A DNA stretch of 64,000 bases from Candidatus Gastranaerophilales bacterium (lineage in GTDB: Bacteria; Cyanobacteriota; Vampirovibrionia; Gastranaerophilales; Gastranaerophilaceae), in assembly GCA_910587815.1 (NCBI GenBank), contig CAJUNK010000003.1, positions 1 through 64,000 of the forward strand. The letters run 5' to 3'. Made by a program: the position numbers and the translations under genes. Positions 17,911 through 25,750 of this stretch are shown here, piece after piece (within the stretch, counting starts at the first letter, position 1; each line of letters begins with the position of its first letter). The notes beneath the pieces are model-generated. The model ran no database searches. It was not told the DNA's origin and saw only the letters and a program-made list of their open reading frames with translations.

Positions 17911-19149
17911 ATGATACAACCACAGTACGCTCAGCCTTATGCACAAGGTACTCCAAGTGCTAATGCGGTAAACATTCAAATTTTTGAACCAAAAGCGTAT
18001 GCATCACCTCAGCCTGCTCAGCCAAATTATACAAATCAATTGTATAACTATCCTCAAGCATCTTTGTATGGTTCGCAGCCGCAAACTATGTATCCGATGC
18101 AACAGGGTTACCCTGCTCAGATGATGCCATATCCGCAAATGATGCCACAATATATGCCATATCCGCAGGCGGGATATCCCAGTGCCGTAATGCCTCAGCA
18201 ACAACCACAGGTTTACACGGTGCCGCCTCAAATTGTATCACCTCAACCACAAGAAATGCCAGCTCCTGCAATTGAACAAGCACCTGTTCAACAAGAAGTT
18301 GCTCCGGCACCTGTACAAGTAGAGCAAGCAGCACCTGTTGCTGTGGAACAACCTGTACAGCCTGCACAAACTATAGATGTTAATGGCTTAGTTGCTGGTT
18401 TACAAAGTAATGATCCAGCCGTTCAAGAAAAAACAATAACTGAAATTGCCAATTACAGCCAAGGCGAACCAGCTATTGCACAGCAAGTTTTGAATGAACA
18501 AGTTATGAATAGTCTTGCAAATATTGTTGGTGCTGATAATTCACAACTTCAAGGCCCAACTCCTGAGCAGCAAGCTGCATTGGATAAAGCAATGAAGGGT
18601 CAGCAATTAACTCCTGAAGAAACACAGCTTGCACAACAACTTTCCCCAAAAACTGCGGCTGATAAAAACAAAATCATTGCAATGTTTACTTTAGCTATGC
18701 TTCAAAAGAATCAAAGAGATGAATTAGATGCATATATGGCATCACAAGGTGGTAGCAGTGTTCCACCTTTGAGCACAGATAATTTGATTGGTTTTAACGA
18801 AATTAAGAATGCTATCCAGACTGATTCCAATCCAGAAGTAAGATTAGCTGGTATCCAAGCTATTTCTTATGTTGCTAAACCTGAAGATGCACAAGCTGTT
18901 CAGACTGTATTGCAAAATTCATTAAATGATTCTGAGCCTTTGATTCAGCAGGCTGCACAAGAAGTGTTAACAAAATTTGGAGCTACAGCACCTACACCAG
19001 TTACTAATGAACAACAAACACAACAACAAAGTGCTGAAATTGTTCAGATGCCACAAAAAGAAGCTGCAAACGAAACTGCTGATAATCAACAACAAAATGC
19101 AGCAGAAATAGTGCAAATGCCACAGCAAACACAGCAATCAGCTGCATAA
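17911..19149 (+). CDS. Q/P-rich HEAT-like protein, paralogue of the 16510 gene
   Basis: The 412-residue protein starts with GTPSANAVNIQIFEP at about residues 13-27, matching its upstream paralogue. A long Pro/Gln/Tyr-rich disordered region runs to ~150, with many short PQ and YP repeats. Two helical HEAT-like stretches follow, around 155-215 (SNDPAVQEKTITEIANY) and 295-360 (SNPEVRLAGIQAISYVAKP). The tail carries two copies of AEIVQMPQ. There is no signal peptide or known family. GGAG lies before the ATG and a terminator follows. The repeats and low-complexity region suggest a scaffold or adaptor, by inference. Confidence 0.65.
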   Translation: MIQPQYAQPYAQGTPSANAVNIQIFEPKAYASPQPAQPNYTNQLYNYPQASLYGSQPQTMYPMQQGYPAQMMPYPQMMPQYMPYPQAGYPSAVMPQQQPQVYTVPPQIVSPQPQEMPAPAIEQAPVQQEVAPAPVQVEQAAPVAVEQPVQPAQTIDVNGLVAGLQSNDPAVQEKTITEIANYSQGEPAIAQQVLNEQVMNSLANIVGADNSQLQGPTPEQQAALDKAMKGQQLTPEETQLAQQLSPKTAADKNKIIAMFTLAMLQKNQRDELDAYMASQGGSSVPPLSTDNLIGFNEIKNAIQTDSNPEVRLAGIQAISYVAKPEDAQAVQTVLQNSLNDSEPLIQQAAQEVLTKFGATAPTPVTNEQQTQQQSAEIVQMPQKEAANETADNQQQNAAEIVQMPQQTQQSAA

Positions 19150-19177
19150 GATTTGTTTAGATATTGGACAATATTTT

Positions 19178-19207
19178 AAAAGACCATCATTTATTGGTGG
19201 TCTTTTT
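19178..19207 (+). terminator. Rho-independent terminator
   Basis: AAAAGACCATCA (19178-19189) pairs with TGGTGGTCTTTT, followed by T's, after the Q/P-rich paralogue. Confidence 0.85.
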
Positions 19208-19259
19208 AGTTTTATTAAGATATTTGTGTATTTTTATAAAATAATGTTTAATTATCAAT

Positions 19260-19604
19260 ATGAGTGATGATAAAATAAAACAATTTTCACCAAGAAAAGT
19301 GAAGAGAATCAATTTTCCGGTAAAAAACAATTTTGCCGAAATAAAAGAATATCTTGGTTTTGGCTATGTGAAATTGAATAAAGATGTTAATGGCATTAGC
19401 CTAAATGAAAAAGCGCTATTAGATTTTGCACGAGAATTGAGATATACAATTTCAATTATGCGTGTAATTGATGAAAAAGTATTTCTGTATGAATATTTTG
19501 TACAATCTAGTGATTTAAAAAAGTTTTTAAATGCTTATATTAATGGTACAATTGAGGGTGAAATTATACAAATAGAAAAGCATAACTCGGATAATTTAGC
19601 ATGA
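19260..19604 (+). CDS. Small hypothetical protein coupled to radical SAM gene
   Basis: This 114-residue protein belongs to no family I recognise. It is basic at the N-terminus (PRKVKRINFPVKNN) and has an alpha/beta composition without membrane segments or cysteines. Its stop codon overlaps the start of the following radical SAM gene in an ATGA arrangement, a strong sign of coupled translation and often of a functional pair. No clear Shine-Dalgarno is visible upstream. A role as a partner or accessory of the radical SAM protein is inferred only from this coupling. Confidence 0.6.
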   Translation: MSDDKIKQFSPRKVKRINFPVKNNFAEIKEYLGFGYVKLNKDVNGISLNEKALLDFARELRYTISIMRVIDEKVFLYEYFVQSSDLKKFLNAYINGTIEGEIIQIEKHNSDNLA

Positions 19605-21391
19605 ATAATCTAGCCGATTTTTTAAACGAATATTCACCTGTTTTATATAATTGCGAAAGACCATCTAGATATATTGGAGATGAGTTTTTATCAATAAAGA
19701 AAGATTTTAACAGTGTTGATATTAAATTTTTGCTTGCTTTTCCGGATAAATATGAAATTGGTATAAGTAATTTTGGGCATAAAATTTTATATCATATTGT
19801 TAATAATCAAGAAAATCTATTGTGCGATAGGATTTATGCTCCTGAAAAAGATTTTTGCGAATTGTTGGAAAAATACAATAAACCTTTGTACTCTTTAGAT
19901 TCTAAAAAAGCATTAAAAGAGTTTGATTTTATTGGTTTTGCCTTACAATATGAAATGTCCTATACTACAATATTGAAAATGTTAGATATGGGCAAAATTC
20001 CTGTGCTGTCAAGTAAAAGAATGGAAGATGACCCAATAATTTTTGCCGGCGGGCCATGTGCATATAATCCAAATCCTCTACATAAATTTATTGATTTGTT
20101 TGTAATTGGTGATGGTGAAGAAGTTACACTTGAGATTGCTAATGTTTATAACAAAATAAAGAATTTACCAAGACTTCAAATTTTGGAAAAATTAAGTGAA
20201 ATTGAAGGAATTTATTCTCCAATATTTAGTCCAAAAAAAGGTAAGGTTAAGAAAAGAATTTCAAAATTGGATTTTGAACATCATCCAGTAAAATCGCCTA
20301 TTCCACACTCACAAAGTGTACATGATAGAGCAACAATTGAAATTAGACGCGGATGCGGCAGGTTATGTAGATTTTGTCAAAGTGCGCATACAAACTTGCC
20401 AATTAGGGAAAGAAAAAAAGAAGATATAATAAAACTTGTAAAAGATTATGTTAAAAATACAGGATATGATGAATATTCTTTGCTTTCATTGTCATCAAAT
20501 GACCATGGTAAAATTGAAGAAATTATAGAGGAATTAAATAATTATTTTATAGATACTGATGTCAGCGTATCATTGCCAAGCCAAAGAGCAGATAAATTTT
20601 CTGTTAAACTTGGGCAGCTAATTCATGGAGCAAGAAAGGGGTCTGTAACTATTGCGCCTGAAGCTGGAAGTCAACGTTTGAGAAATATAATAAATAAAAA
20701 TCTTAATGAAGAACAAATAGTTTCTGCTACTCTTGCAAGCATTGAAAATGGATGGGATAAAATTAAATTTTATTTTATAATAGGCCTTCCTTTTGAAGAA
20801 TATTCAGATTTGGATGCATTAATTAAATTAATTGAAACTATTAATTATAAATGCAAGGAAAGAAATTTTAGGCTTCCAAAAATTACATGTTCTATCTCTA
20901 CTTTTGTACCCAAACCCTTTACACCATTTGGAATTTGTTCGCAAAATCATCCCGATGTGATAAAAGAAAAAATTTCTTATTTGAGAGATAAAGGGAAGTA
21001 TTTAAAAAATCTTAAAATGAATTTTCATAACCCTATTATTTCGCAATTTGAAGCATTTTTAACACGTGGCGATGCGCGTTTAGCTGATTTTATTTATGCA
21101 TTATATAAAAAAGGTTCATATTTAGAATCTTGGGATGAAAATATCACATACGATACTTATTTTGAAACCGCAAAGGAGTGTGGGCTTGATATTGATGCAG
21201 AAACTGCTAAAGAATATAGCTATAGTGAAATATTGCCTTGGGATATTATAGACTGCGGAATTAATAAAGAGTGGTTTGAAAATGAGTATTTAAAGGCCAA
21301 AGAAGCGCAAACCACCATTCCATGTGAAACTAAATGCTCTAATTGTGGTGTTTGTTCTAATTTTAAAACAGGAAAAGTGCTTGATAAGTAA
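19601..21391 (+). CDS. B12-binding-domain radical SAM protein (TIGR03960-like)
   Basis: The 596-residue protein has an N-terminal Rossmann-type region like the B12-binding domain (about 40-190) and then a radical SAM core. The iron-sulfur cluster motif is C-x3-C-x2-C in RGCGRLCRFC at about residue 252-259. Later motifs include GSVTIAPEAGSQRLR and FYFIIGLPFEE, typical of this group. A C-terminal cysteine cluster (CETKCSNCGVCSNF) completes the family pattern. The substrate of these proteins is not established to my knowledge. In many genomes the family is linked to a TIGR03936 protein; here the linked small upstream protein looks different. Ends shortly before the convergent TPR gene. Confidence 0.85.
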   Translation: MNNLADFLNEYSPVLYNCERPSRYIGDEFLSIKKDFNSVDIKFLLAFPDKYEIGISNFGHKILYHIVNNQENLLCDRIYAPEKDFCELLEKYNKPLYSLDSKKALKEFDFIGFALQYEMSYTTILKMLDMGKIPVLSSKRMEDDPIIFAGGPCAYNPNPLHKFIDLFVIGDGEEVTLEIANVYNKIKNLPRLQILEKLSEIEGIYSPIFSPKKGKVKKRISKLDFEHHPVKSPIPHSQSVHDRATIEIRRGCGRLCRFCQSAHTNLPIRERKKEDIIKLVKDYVKNTGYDEYSLLSLSSNDHGKIEEIIEELNNYFIDTDVSVSLPSQRADKFSVKLGQLIHGARKGSVTIAPEAGSQRLRNIINKNLNEEQIVSATLASIENGWDKIKFYFIIGLPFEEYSDLDALIKLIETINYKCKERNFRLPKITCSISTFVPKPFTPFGICSQNHPDVIKEKISYLRDKGKYLKNLKMNFHNPIISQFEAFLTRGDARLADFIYALYKKGSYLESWDENITYDTYFETAKECGLDIDAETAKEYSYSEILPWDIIDCGINKEWFENEYLKAKEAQTTIPCETKCSNCGVCSNFKTGKVLDK

Positions 21392-21414
21392 GCCTTTATA
21401 TAAAAATATTAAGT

Positions 21415-22569
21415 TTATTTAATATTTCTCATATATCCTTCTATACGTTCAATTCTTGCACTGTTTTTATTCTCTCCCTCGTTTTTAAGAGCTTTTACGG
21501 CTTTTTTTAAATCTTCTTTTGCACCTTGATTATCTCTTAAATATATTTTTGCATAAGCAAGGGATTCTAGATATGTAGCATTATTAGGGTATGCTCTTAC
21601 GGCTTTTTCAAAATTTTCTTTTGCTTCAATGAAATTGCTTTCTTTATAATATGTGCTTCCCATAAGATAAAAAAGTTTTCCTTCAGGATAAAGTTTTAAT
21701 GCACTTTCGTAACATTTTCTTGCAGAATTATATTGTTTAAGTTCAGTTAAAACAATTCCTTTTAGAAGATATGCAGGAAGATATTTATTATTTTTGGCAA
21801 TAGCCTGGTTTAATGCATTTAATGCTTTGTGCTTGTCGCCTAGTTCATAGTATGCAGCACCTAAATTATAATATTCTTTGCAAACAGGTTGTTTTCCTCC
21901 GTTAATATTTATGGAAGATATTCTTAACATTTCTGTGCATTCATTCCGTGTGCTGCATATTCTTTTTGTCCCATCTAGAATGCTTTTATATTCAAGAGTT
22001 TGCATAGTCTTGGTTGCCACAATAAAACCCGTGCTTATAAATGCTATTGTGATAATAAAAGTAAACAGATAATAAAAGCTTTGCTTTCTTGTTACACTTT
22101 TTACAAAATTATCATCAATATAATCAGATAAAATATCAGGATTTTCTTTAATTTTTTTATGGTTTAATACCATTTTGGAAAAATAATCAATATTTGCAAA
22201 TATTGAAGCATATATGTGTATTAAAATGCACAAGTAAGGCAAAAGTGAGTTAAATGTATTGTTTGCATAATATAGTATGCCAGCTTCAAGTAACAATAAA
22301 ATCAAACCTTTTGGTAAGATAAGCTTGGCTAGATAATAAAGTGGGCCAAAAACCAGCGCAAAGAAATTAAATTTAGTAAAAAACTTGAACCTTTCATCTG
22401 GTGCTAGATTCATTATGGACTGCCCGTAGCGCCATAGGTGGATATTATTTGCCTTGCCTTGATAAAAATTATGATAATAAGCAACTTGAATTTTTTTAAA
22501 TATCTCTTTCCATCCTTTGCTTACGCTCAAAGAATCAATAATACTAAAAATATTTCCACTATTATGCAT
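21415..22569 (-). CDS. Membrane protein with C-terminal TPR repeats
   Basis: The 384-residue protein has an N-terminal segment like DUF2628-type membrane domains (FFTKFNFFALVFGPLYYLAK near 60-80), three or four hydrophobic helices up to ~190, then tetratricopeptide repeats from ~210 to 370 (CKEYYNLGAAYYELGDKHKA, GKLFYLMGSTYYKESNFIEA). TPR domains mediate protein-protein contacts, probably in the periplasm or cytoplasm beside the membrane. I start at ATG 22569 because AAGGA precedes it. It is the last gene of a three-gene run, 26 bp after the histidine kinase, so it may take part in the same signalling unit. Confidence 0.75.
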   Translation of the reverse strand: MHNSGNIFSIIDSLSVSKGWKEIFKKIQVAYYHNFYQGKANNIHLWRYGQSIMNLAPDERFKFFTKFNFFALVFGPLYYLAKLILPKGLILLLLEAGILYYANNTFNSLLPYLCILIHIYASIFANIDYFSKMVLNHKKIKENPDILSDYIDDNFVKSVTRKQSFYYLFTFIITIAFISTGFIVATKTMQTLEYKSILDGTKRICSTRNECTEMLRISSININGGKQPVCKEYYNLGAAYYELGDKHKALNALNQAIAKNNKYLPAYLLKGIVLTELKQYNSARKCYESALKLYPEGKLFYLMGSTYYKESNFIEAKENFEKAVRAYPNNATYLESLAYAKIYLRDNQGAKEDLKKAVKALKNEGENKNSARIERIEGYMRNIK

Positions 22570-22595
22570 AATATCTATCCTTAACAAAATATTGT

Positions 22596-23870
22596 TTAAA
22601 GCTTGTTGTTCAATTTTACCACAAAAGTTGAGCCATGGCCTATTTTAGATTCTACATAAATTTTTCCTTTATGTAATTTTACATATTCCTTTGTAATCGC
22701 AAGACCAAGGCCTGTAGAAGCAAAGTTTTTTGTATAAATATTATCAATTTGTGTAAATTTTTTAAATATAATATTGTGATGTTTTTTTTCAATTCCAATG
22801 CCAAAATCTTCAACTTCTAATATAAAATATTCCTCAGATTTTTTTGTTTTAACATTAATCTTGCTTTTGGGTGGAGAAAATTTAATGGAATTGCCTATTA
22901 AATTTGTTAAAATTTGTTGAAATTTTTGATAGTCTGCTTTTATTGGTTTATTGTAATCATCTAGGTATTCAATATTTAATTCTTTTGCATTGAGCAATGG
23001 CGATAACAAATTTATGACTTCATTAATTGCGGTTTTTGGATAAAATTCTGTAAGATTTAATTTTATTGATCCAGATTCTATTTTAGAAAAATCAAGAAGA
23101 CTATTAATCAAACCCATTAAACGTATTGATGCAATATTAATTTCTTTTAAGTATTCTAATTGCTTATTGTTTAATTTACCAAATACCTGATTTAGTAGTG
23201 CTTCTGAAAATCCTATAATTGCATTTAATGGTGTTCTTAGTTCATGAGAAATATTTGCAAGGAAATTTGTTTTTGTATTATCTGCTTGGATAAGTTTTTT
23301 ATTTTGTTTTTCAATTGTTTTATAAGCATTTTCTTTATCTGAAATTGCATCTTGTAAAATATTTAATTGTGTTTTAAATACTTGATTTAGTTCAAAATCC
23401 TTTATAATGTATGAATATATTCTCAAATATAAATTTATTATAGATATTTCATCATCATTAAAATCTCCATCCTTTATAAAAACTGCAAAACCAAAAAAAG
23501 AATCTTTTATTAAGAGTTTTGAAAATAAAAAAGAGTTTTTCGAAAAATGGATTTTGCTGCTTAAAAATTTTGAAATTTCATCGAAATTCAGCATAAAAGT
23601 ATTATTGTTTCTAGAACTTAATAGTTTTAATAATTCCATATTTAAGTTTTGATTAAATATTTTGTTTGAAGTTTTTTGATTTTCGGAAATAAAAGCTTTT
23701 TGGTTTAGTGAAATATCATCTAAAAAATATATACTGGAAACAGAAAAATAAACCTCGTTTTTGAGGTTTAATAATAAAATATTATAAAAATCTTTCTTTA
23801 AACAGTTGGAATAACTTTCTTTATCAAGAATAGAAGACAAGTTATCCAATATTTTGCGTTCAATACTCAT
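22596..23870 (-). CDS. Soluble sensor histidine kinase
   Basis: The 424-residue kinase has no transmembrane segment. Residues 1-165 form a GAF-like sensory region, followed by a short coiled coil. The HisKA phosphoacceptor is ISHELRTPLNAIIGF near residue 210. ATP-binding boxes follow: N box NLIGNSIKFS, G1 DFGIGI, F box KKFTQI and G2 GLGLAI. All catalytic residues look intact. The preceding gene, 8 bp upstream, encodes a winged-helix protein with no receiver domain, so the kinase has no obvious phosphotransfer partner here. The TPR membrane protein follows it. Confidence 0.92.
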   Translation of the reverse strand: MSIERKILDNLSSILDKESYSNCLKKDFYNILLLNLKNEVYFSVSSIYFLDDISLNQKAFISENQKTSNKIFNQNLNMELLKLLSSRNNNTFMLNFDEISKFLSSKIHFSKNSFLFSKLLIKDSFFGFAVFIKDGDFNDDEISIINLYLRIYSYIIKDFELNQVFKTQLNILQDAISDKENAYKTIEKQNKKLIQADNTKTNFLANISHELRTPLNAIIGFSEALLNQVFGKLNNKQLEYLKEINIASIRLMGLINSLLDFSKIESGSIKLNLTEFYPKTAINEVINLLSPLLNAKELNIEYLDDYNKPIKADYQKFQQILTNLIGNSIKFSPPKSKINVKTKKSEEYFILEVEDFGIGIEKKHHNIIFKKFTQIDNIYTKNFASTGLGLAITKEYVKLHKGKIYVESKIGHGSTFVVKLNNKL

Positions 23871-23878
23871 TTAAAAAT

Positions 23879-24376
23879 CTATACAGTTAATTTATAGCCA
23901 CCCTTTACAGCATTTTGGAGTACATCTTCAGAAATTTTTGCTCTTAGATTTTTAATATATTTGTATACATAATCGGTTGGCAAATCTAAAACTTTTGCTA
24001 AATCTTTAGCATAAACAATTTTATCTGTATTTTCAATAAAATAATTCAAAACAGTTTGCTCTCTTTGAGTTAAAGGTTTTTTAAATGTAAATTGTCTCTT
24101 GTTTTCAAGAATATCAACTTTTGGCATATTGTTTTGCATATCTACAGATTTTTTTGCAACAGAAACAATACTACTTTTTGCATCTTTTTTAATATTAGAT
24201 ACGAAAGAATTATCTTCGGCTTTTTTTGCATTAGATAGAACTATATCAATAATATCACGTGTTTGTTTTTCTTCTTTTAATACTTTGCCAAGTCTTTTGG
24301 CATATTCTTCAAGTGTAATTTTTTCTAGTGAACTTCTCCATTGTTTAATTTCTTCTTTACTCAAATATTCACTCAT
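23879..24376 (-). CDS. Receiver-less winged-helix (Trans_reg_C-like) DNA-binding protein
   Basis: The 165-residue protein has a helical N-terminal half (LEKITLEEYAKRLGKVLK) and a C-terminal winged helix at about 100-165: LTQREQTVLNYF, DLAKVLDLPTDYVYKYI and the wing KGGYKLTV, as in OmpR/PhoB output domains. The expected aspartate-bearing receiver domain is missing. AGGGGAAG precedes the ATG. It heads an operon with a histidine kinase (8-bp gap) and a TPR membrane protein. It could be regulated by direct interaction, by phosphorylation on another residue, or in partnership with an unlinked receiver. Confidence 0.75.
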   Translation of the reverse strand: MSEYLSKEEIKQWRSSLEKITLEEYAKRLGKVLKEEKQTRDIIDIVLSNAKKAEDNSFVSNIKKDAKSSIVSVAKKSVDMQNNMPKVDILENKRQFTFKKPLTQREQTVLNYFIENTDKIVYAKDLAKVLDLPTDYVYKYIKNLRAKISEDVLQNAVKGGYKLTV

Positions 24377-24504
24377 TGAACTTCCCCTTTTAAGAATTTT
24401 TCTTCCGTCCTTACTCTTTTATTTATACCATAAGAATATCTTGAAAATCTCGAAATATTTAGTAAAGTAAAATTTTATTTATTTTATTAAAAACATATTG
24501 ACAA

Positions 24505-24540
24505 TTAAAAATGAGCCCTTTTTTAAAGAGCTCATTTAAT
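24505..24540 (-). terminator. Rho-independent terminator of fba
   Basis: AAATGAGC (24509-24516) pairs with GCTCATTT (24530-24537). On the minus strand a T-rich run follows. Confidence 0.7.
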
Positions 24541-24566
24541 TTGAATATTAGTTGATATACTGGTTA

Positions 24567-25523
24567 TTAGTCATCTGCATGACCAGCAGTGCCTAGAACA
24601 TCTTTCATCTTGTGTATAACCATTTCTTTTACGGCTGTTCTGCCAGGACCCATATATTCACGTGGGTCAAATTTTTCAGGATGTTCAACAAAGAATTCTC
24701 TAATAGTTGAAGTCATTGCAAGTCTCAAATCTGTATCAATATTGATTTTTGCAACACCATGTTTTGAAGCATAATTTAACATATCTTCAGGAACACCTTG
24801 GGCATTAGGCAATTTGCCGCCAAATTTATTGCATTTAGCAACAAATTCTTGAGGTACAGAAGAAGAACCATGAAGAACGATTGGGTAATCAGGATATCCT
24901 GCTTCAGCCAATGCATCTTTGATTTCTTTTAATCTGTCAAAGTCTAATTTTGCTTCACCTGCAAATTTATAGGCTCCGTGAGACGTGCCGATAGCAATTG
25001 CCAAAGAATCGCAGCCGGTTCTTTTAACAAACTCAACAGCTTCTTTAACATTGGTGTATTTTGCATCTTTTGCATCAACGTTAACATCATCTTCAACGCC
25101 TGCTAATTTACCAAGTTCAGCCTCAACAGAAACTCCTCTTTCATGAGCATAGTCAACAACTTTTTTGGTAACAGCAACGTTTTCTTCAAAAGAAAATCTT
25201 GAACCGTCAATCATAACTGATGAAAAACCACCATCAATACAAGATTTGCAAATTTCAAAATCAGCACCGTGGTCTAAGTGAAGCGCAATAGGTACAGTAG
25301 TTGTAGCTAAGGCAGCTTCAACTAATTTTACTAAATATGTTTGATTTGCATATTTTCTAGCACCAGCAGAAACTTGAAGAATTATTGGAGATCTTGTTTC
25401 TTCAGCAGCCTCAGCTATTGCTTGAAGAATTTCCATATTGTTTACGTTGTATGCTCCAATTGCATACTTGCCGGCAAGAGCCTTTTTGAACATTTCATTG
25501 GTGCCAACTAATTTTCTTTCCAT
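24567..25523 (-). CDS. fba: Class II fructose-bisphosphate aldolase
   Basis: This cytoplasmic zinc enzyme cleaves fructose-1,6-bisphosphate into two triose phosphates in glycolysis and runs in reverse in gluconeogenesis. Zinc-ligand and substrate motifs are intact: ALHLDHGAD near residue 80, AIGTSHGAYKF near 177 and IVLHGSSSVP near 210. The length, 318 residues, fits the FbaA/GatY group. Tagatose-bisphosphate aldolase is the main alternative, but the sequence around GTSHG and the C-terminus favour the fructose enzyme. AGGAG precedes the ATG. Monocistronic and divergent from the collagen-like protein gene. Confidence 0.93.
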   Translation of the reverse strand: MERKLVGTNEMFKKALAGKYAIGAYNVNNMEILQAIAEAAEETRSPIILQVSAGARKYANQTYLVKLVEAALATTTVPIALHLDHGADFEICKSCIDGGFSSVMIDGSRFSFEENVAVTKKVVDYAHERGVSVEAELGKLAGVEDDVNVDAKDAKYTNVKEAVEFVKRTGCDSLAIAIGTSHGAYKFAGEAKLDFDRLKEIKDALAEAGYPDYPIVLHGSSSVPQEFVAKCNKFGGKLPNAQGVPEDMLNYASKHGVAKINIDTDLRLAMTSTIREFFVEHPEKFDPREYMGPGRTAVKEMVIHKMKDVLGTAGHADD

Positions 25524-25603
25524 AAAAATAACTCCTAAACTAAAGTCGTATCAAAATAAAATGTATAACAAAATCAACCATAAAACAAGGATAAAAATTT
25601 TAA

Positions 25604-25635
25604 TTTGTAAATATTTGTAAATAATACCTTGTAAA
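25604..25635 (+). promoter_or_regulatory. TTTGTAAA direct-repeat box (site 2)
   Basis: TTTGTAAA at 25604-25611 and 25614-25621 (10-bp period), with a third related copy CTTGTAAA at 25628-25635. A weak AT-rich -10-like stretch lies about 26 bp further on. It lies in the divergent intergenic region between fba and the collagen-like gene. Confidence 0.6.
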
Positions 25636-25750
25636 TTCTAAAGATGTTTATCAAACCACACGATAAAAAAAATATAAAATTTGTGGGAAAGTTAGGCAAA
25701 TTTACCACATAATTTGTAATGCAATTACAGGTAAAATAAAGGAGCAAAAG

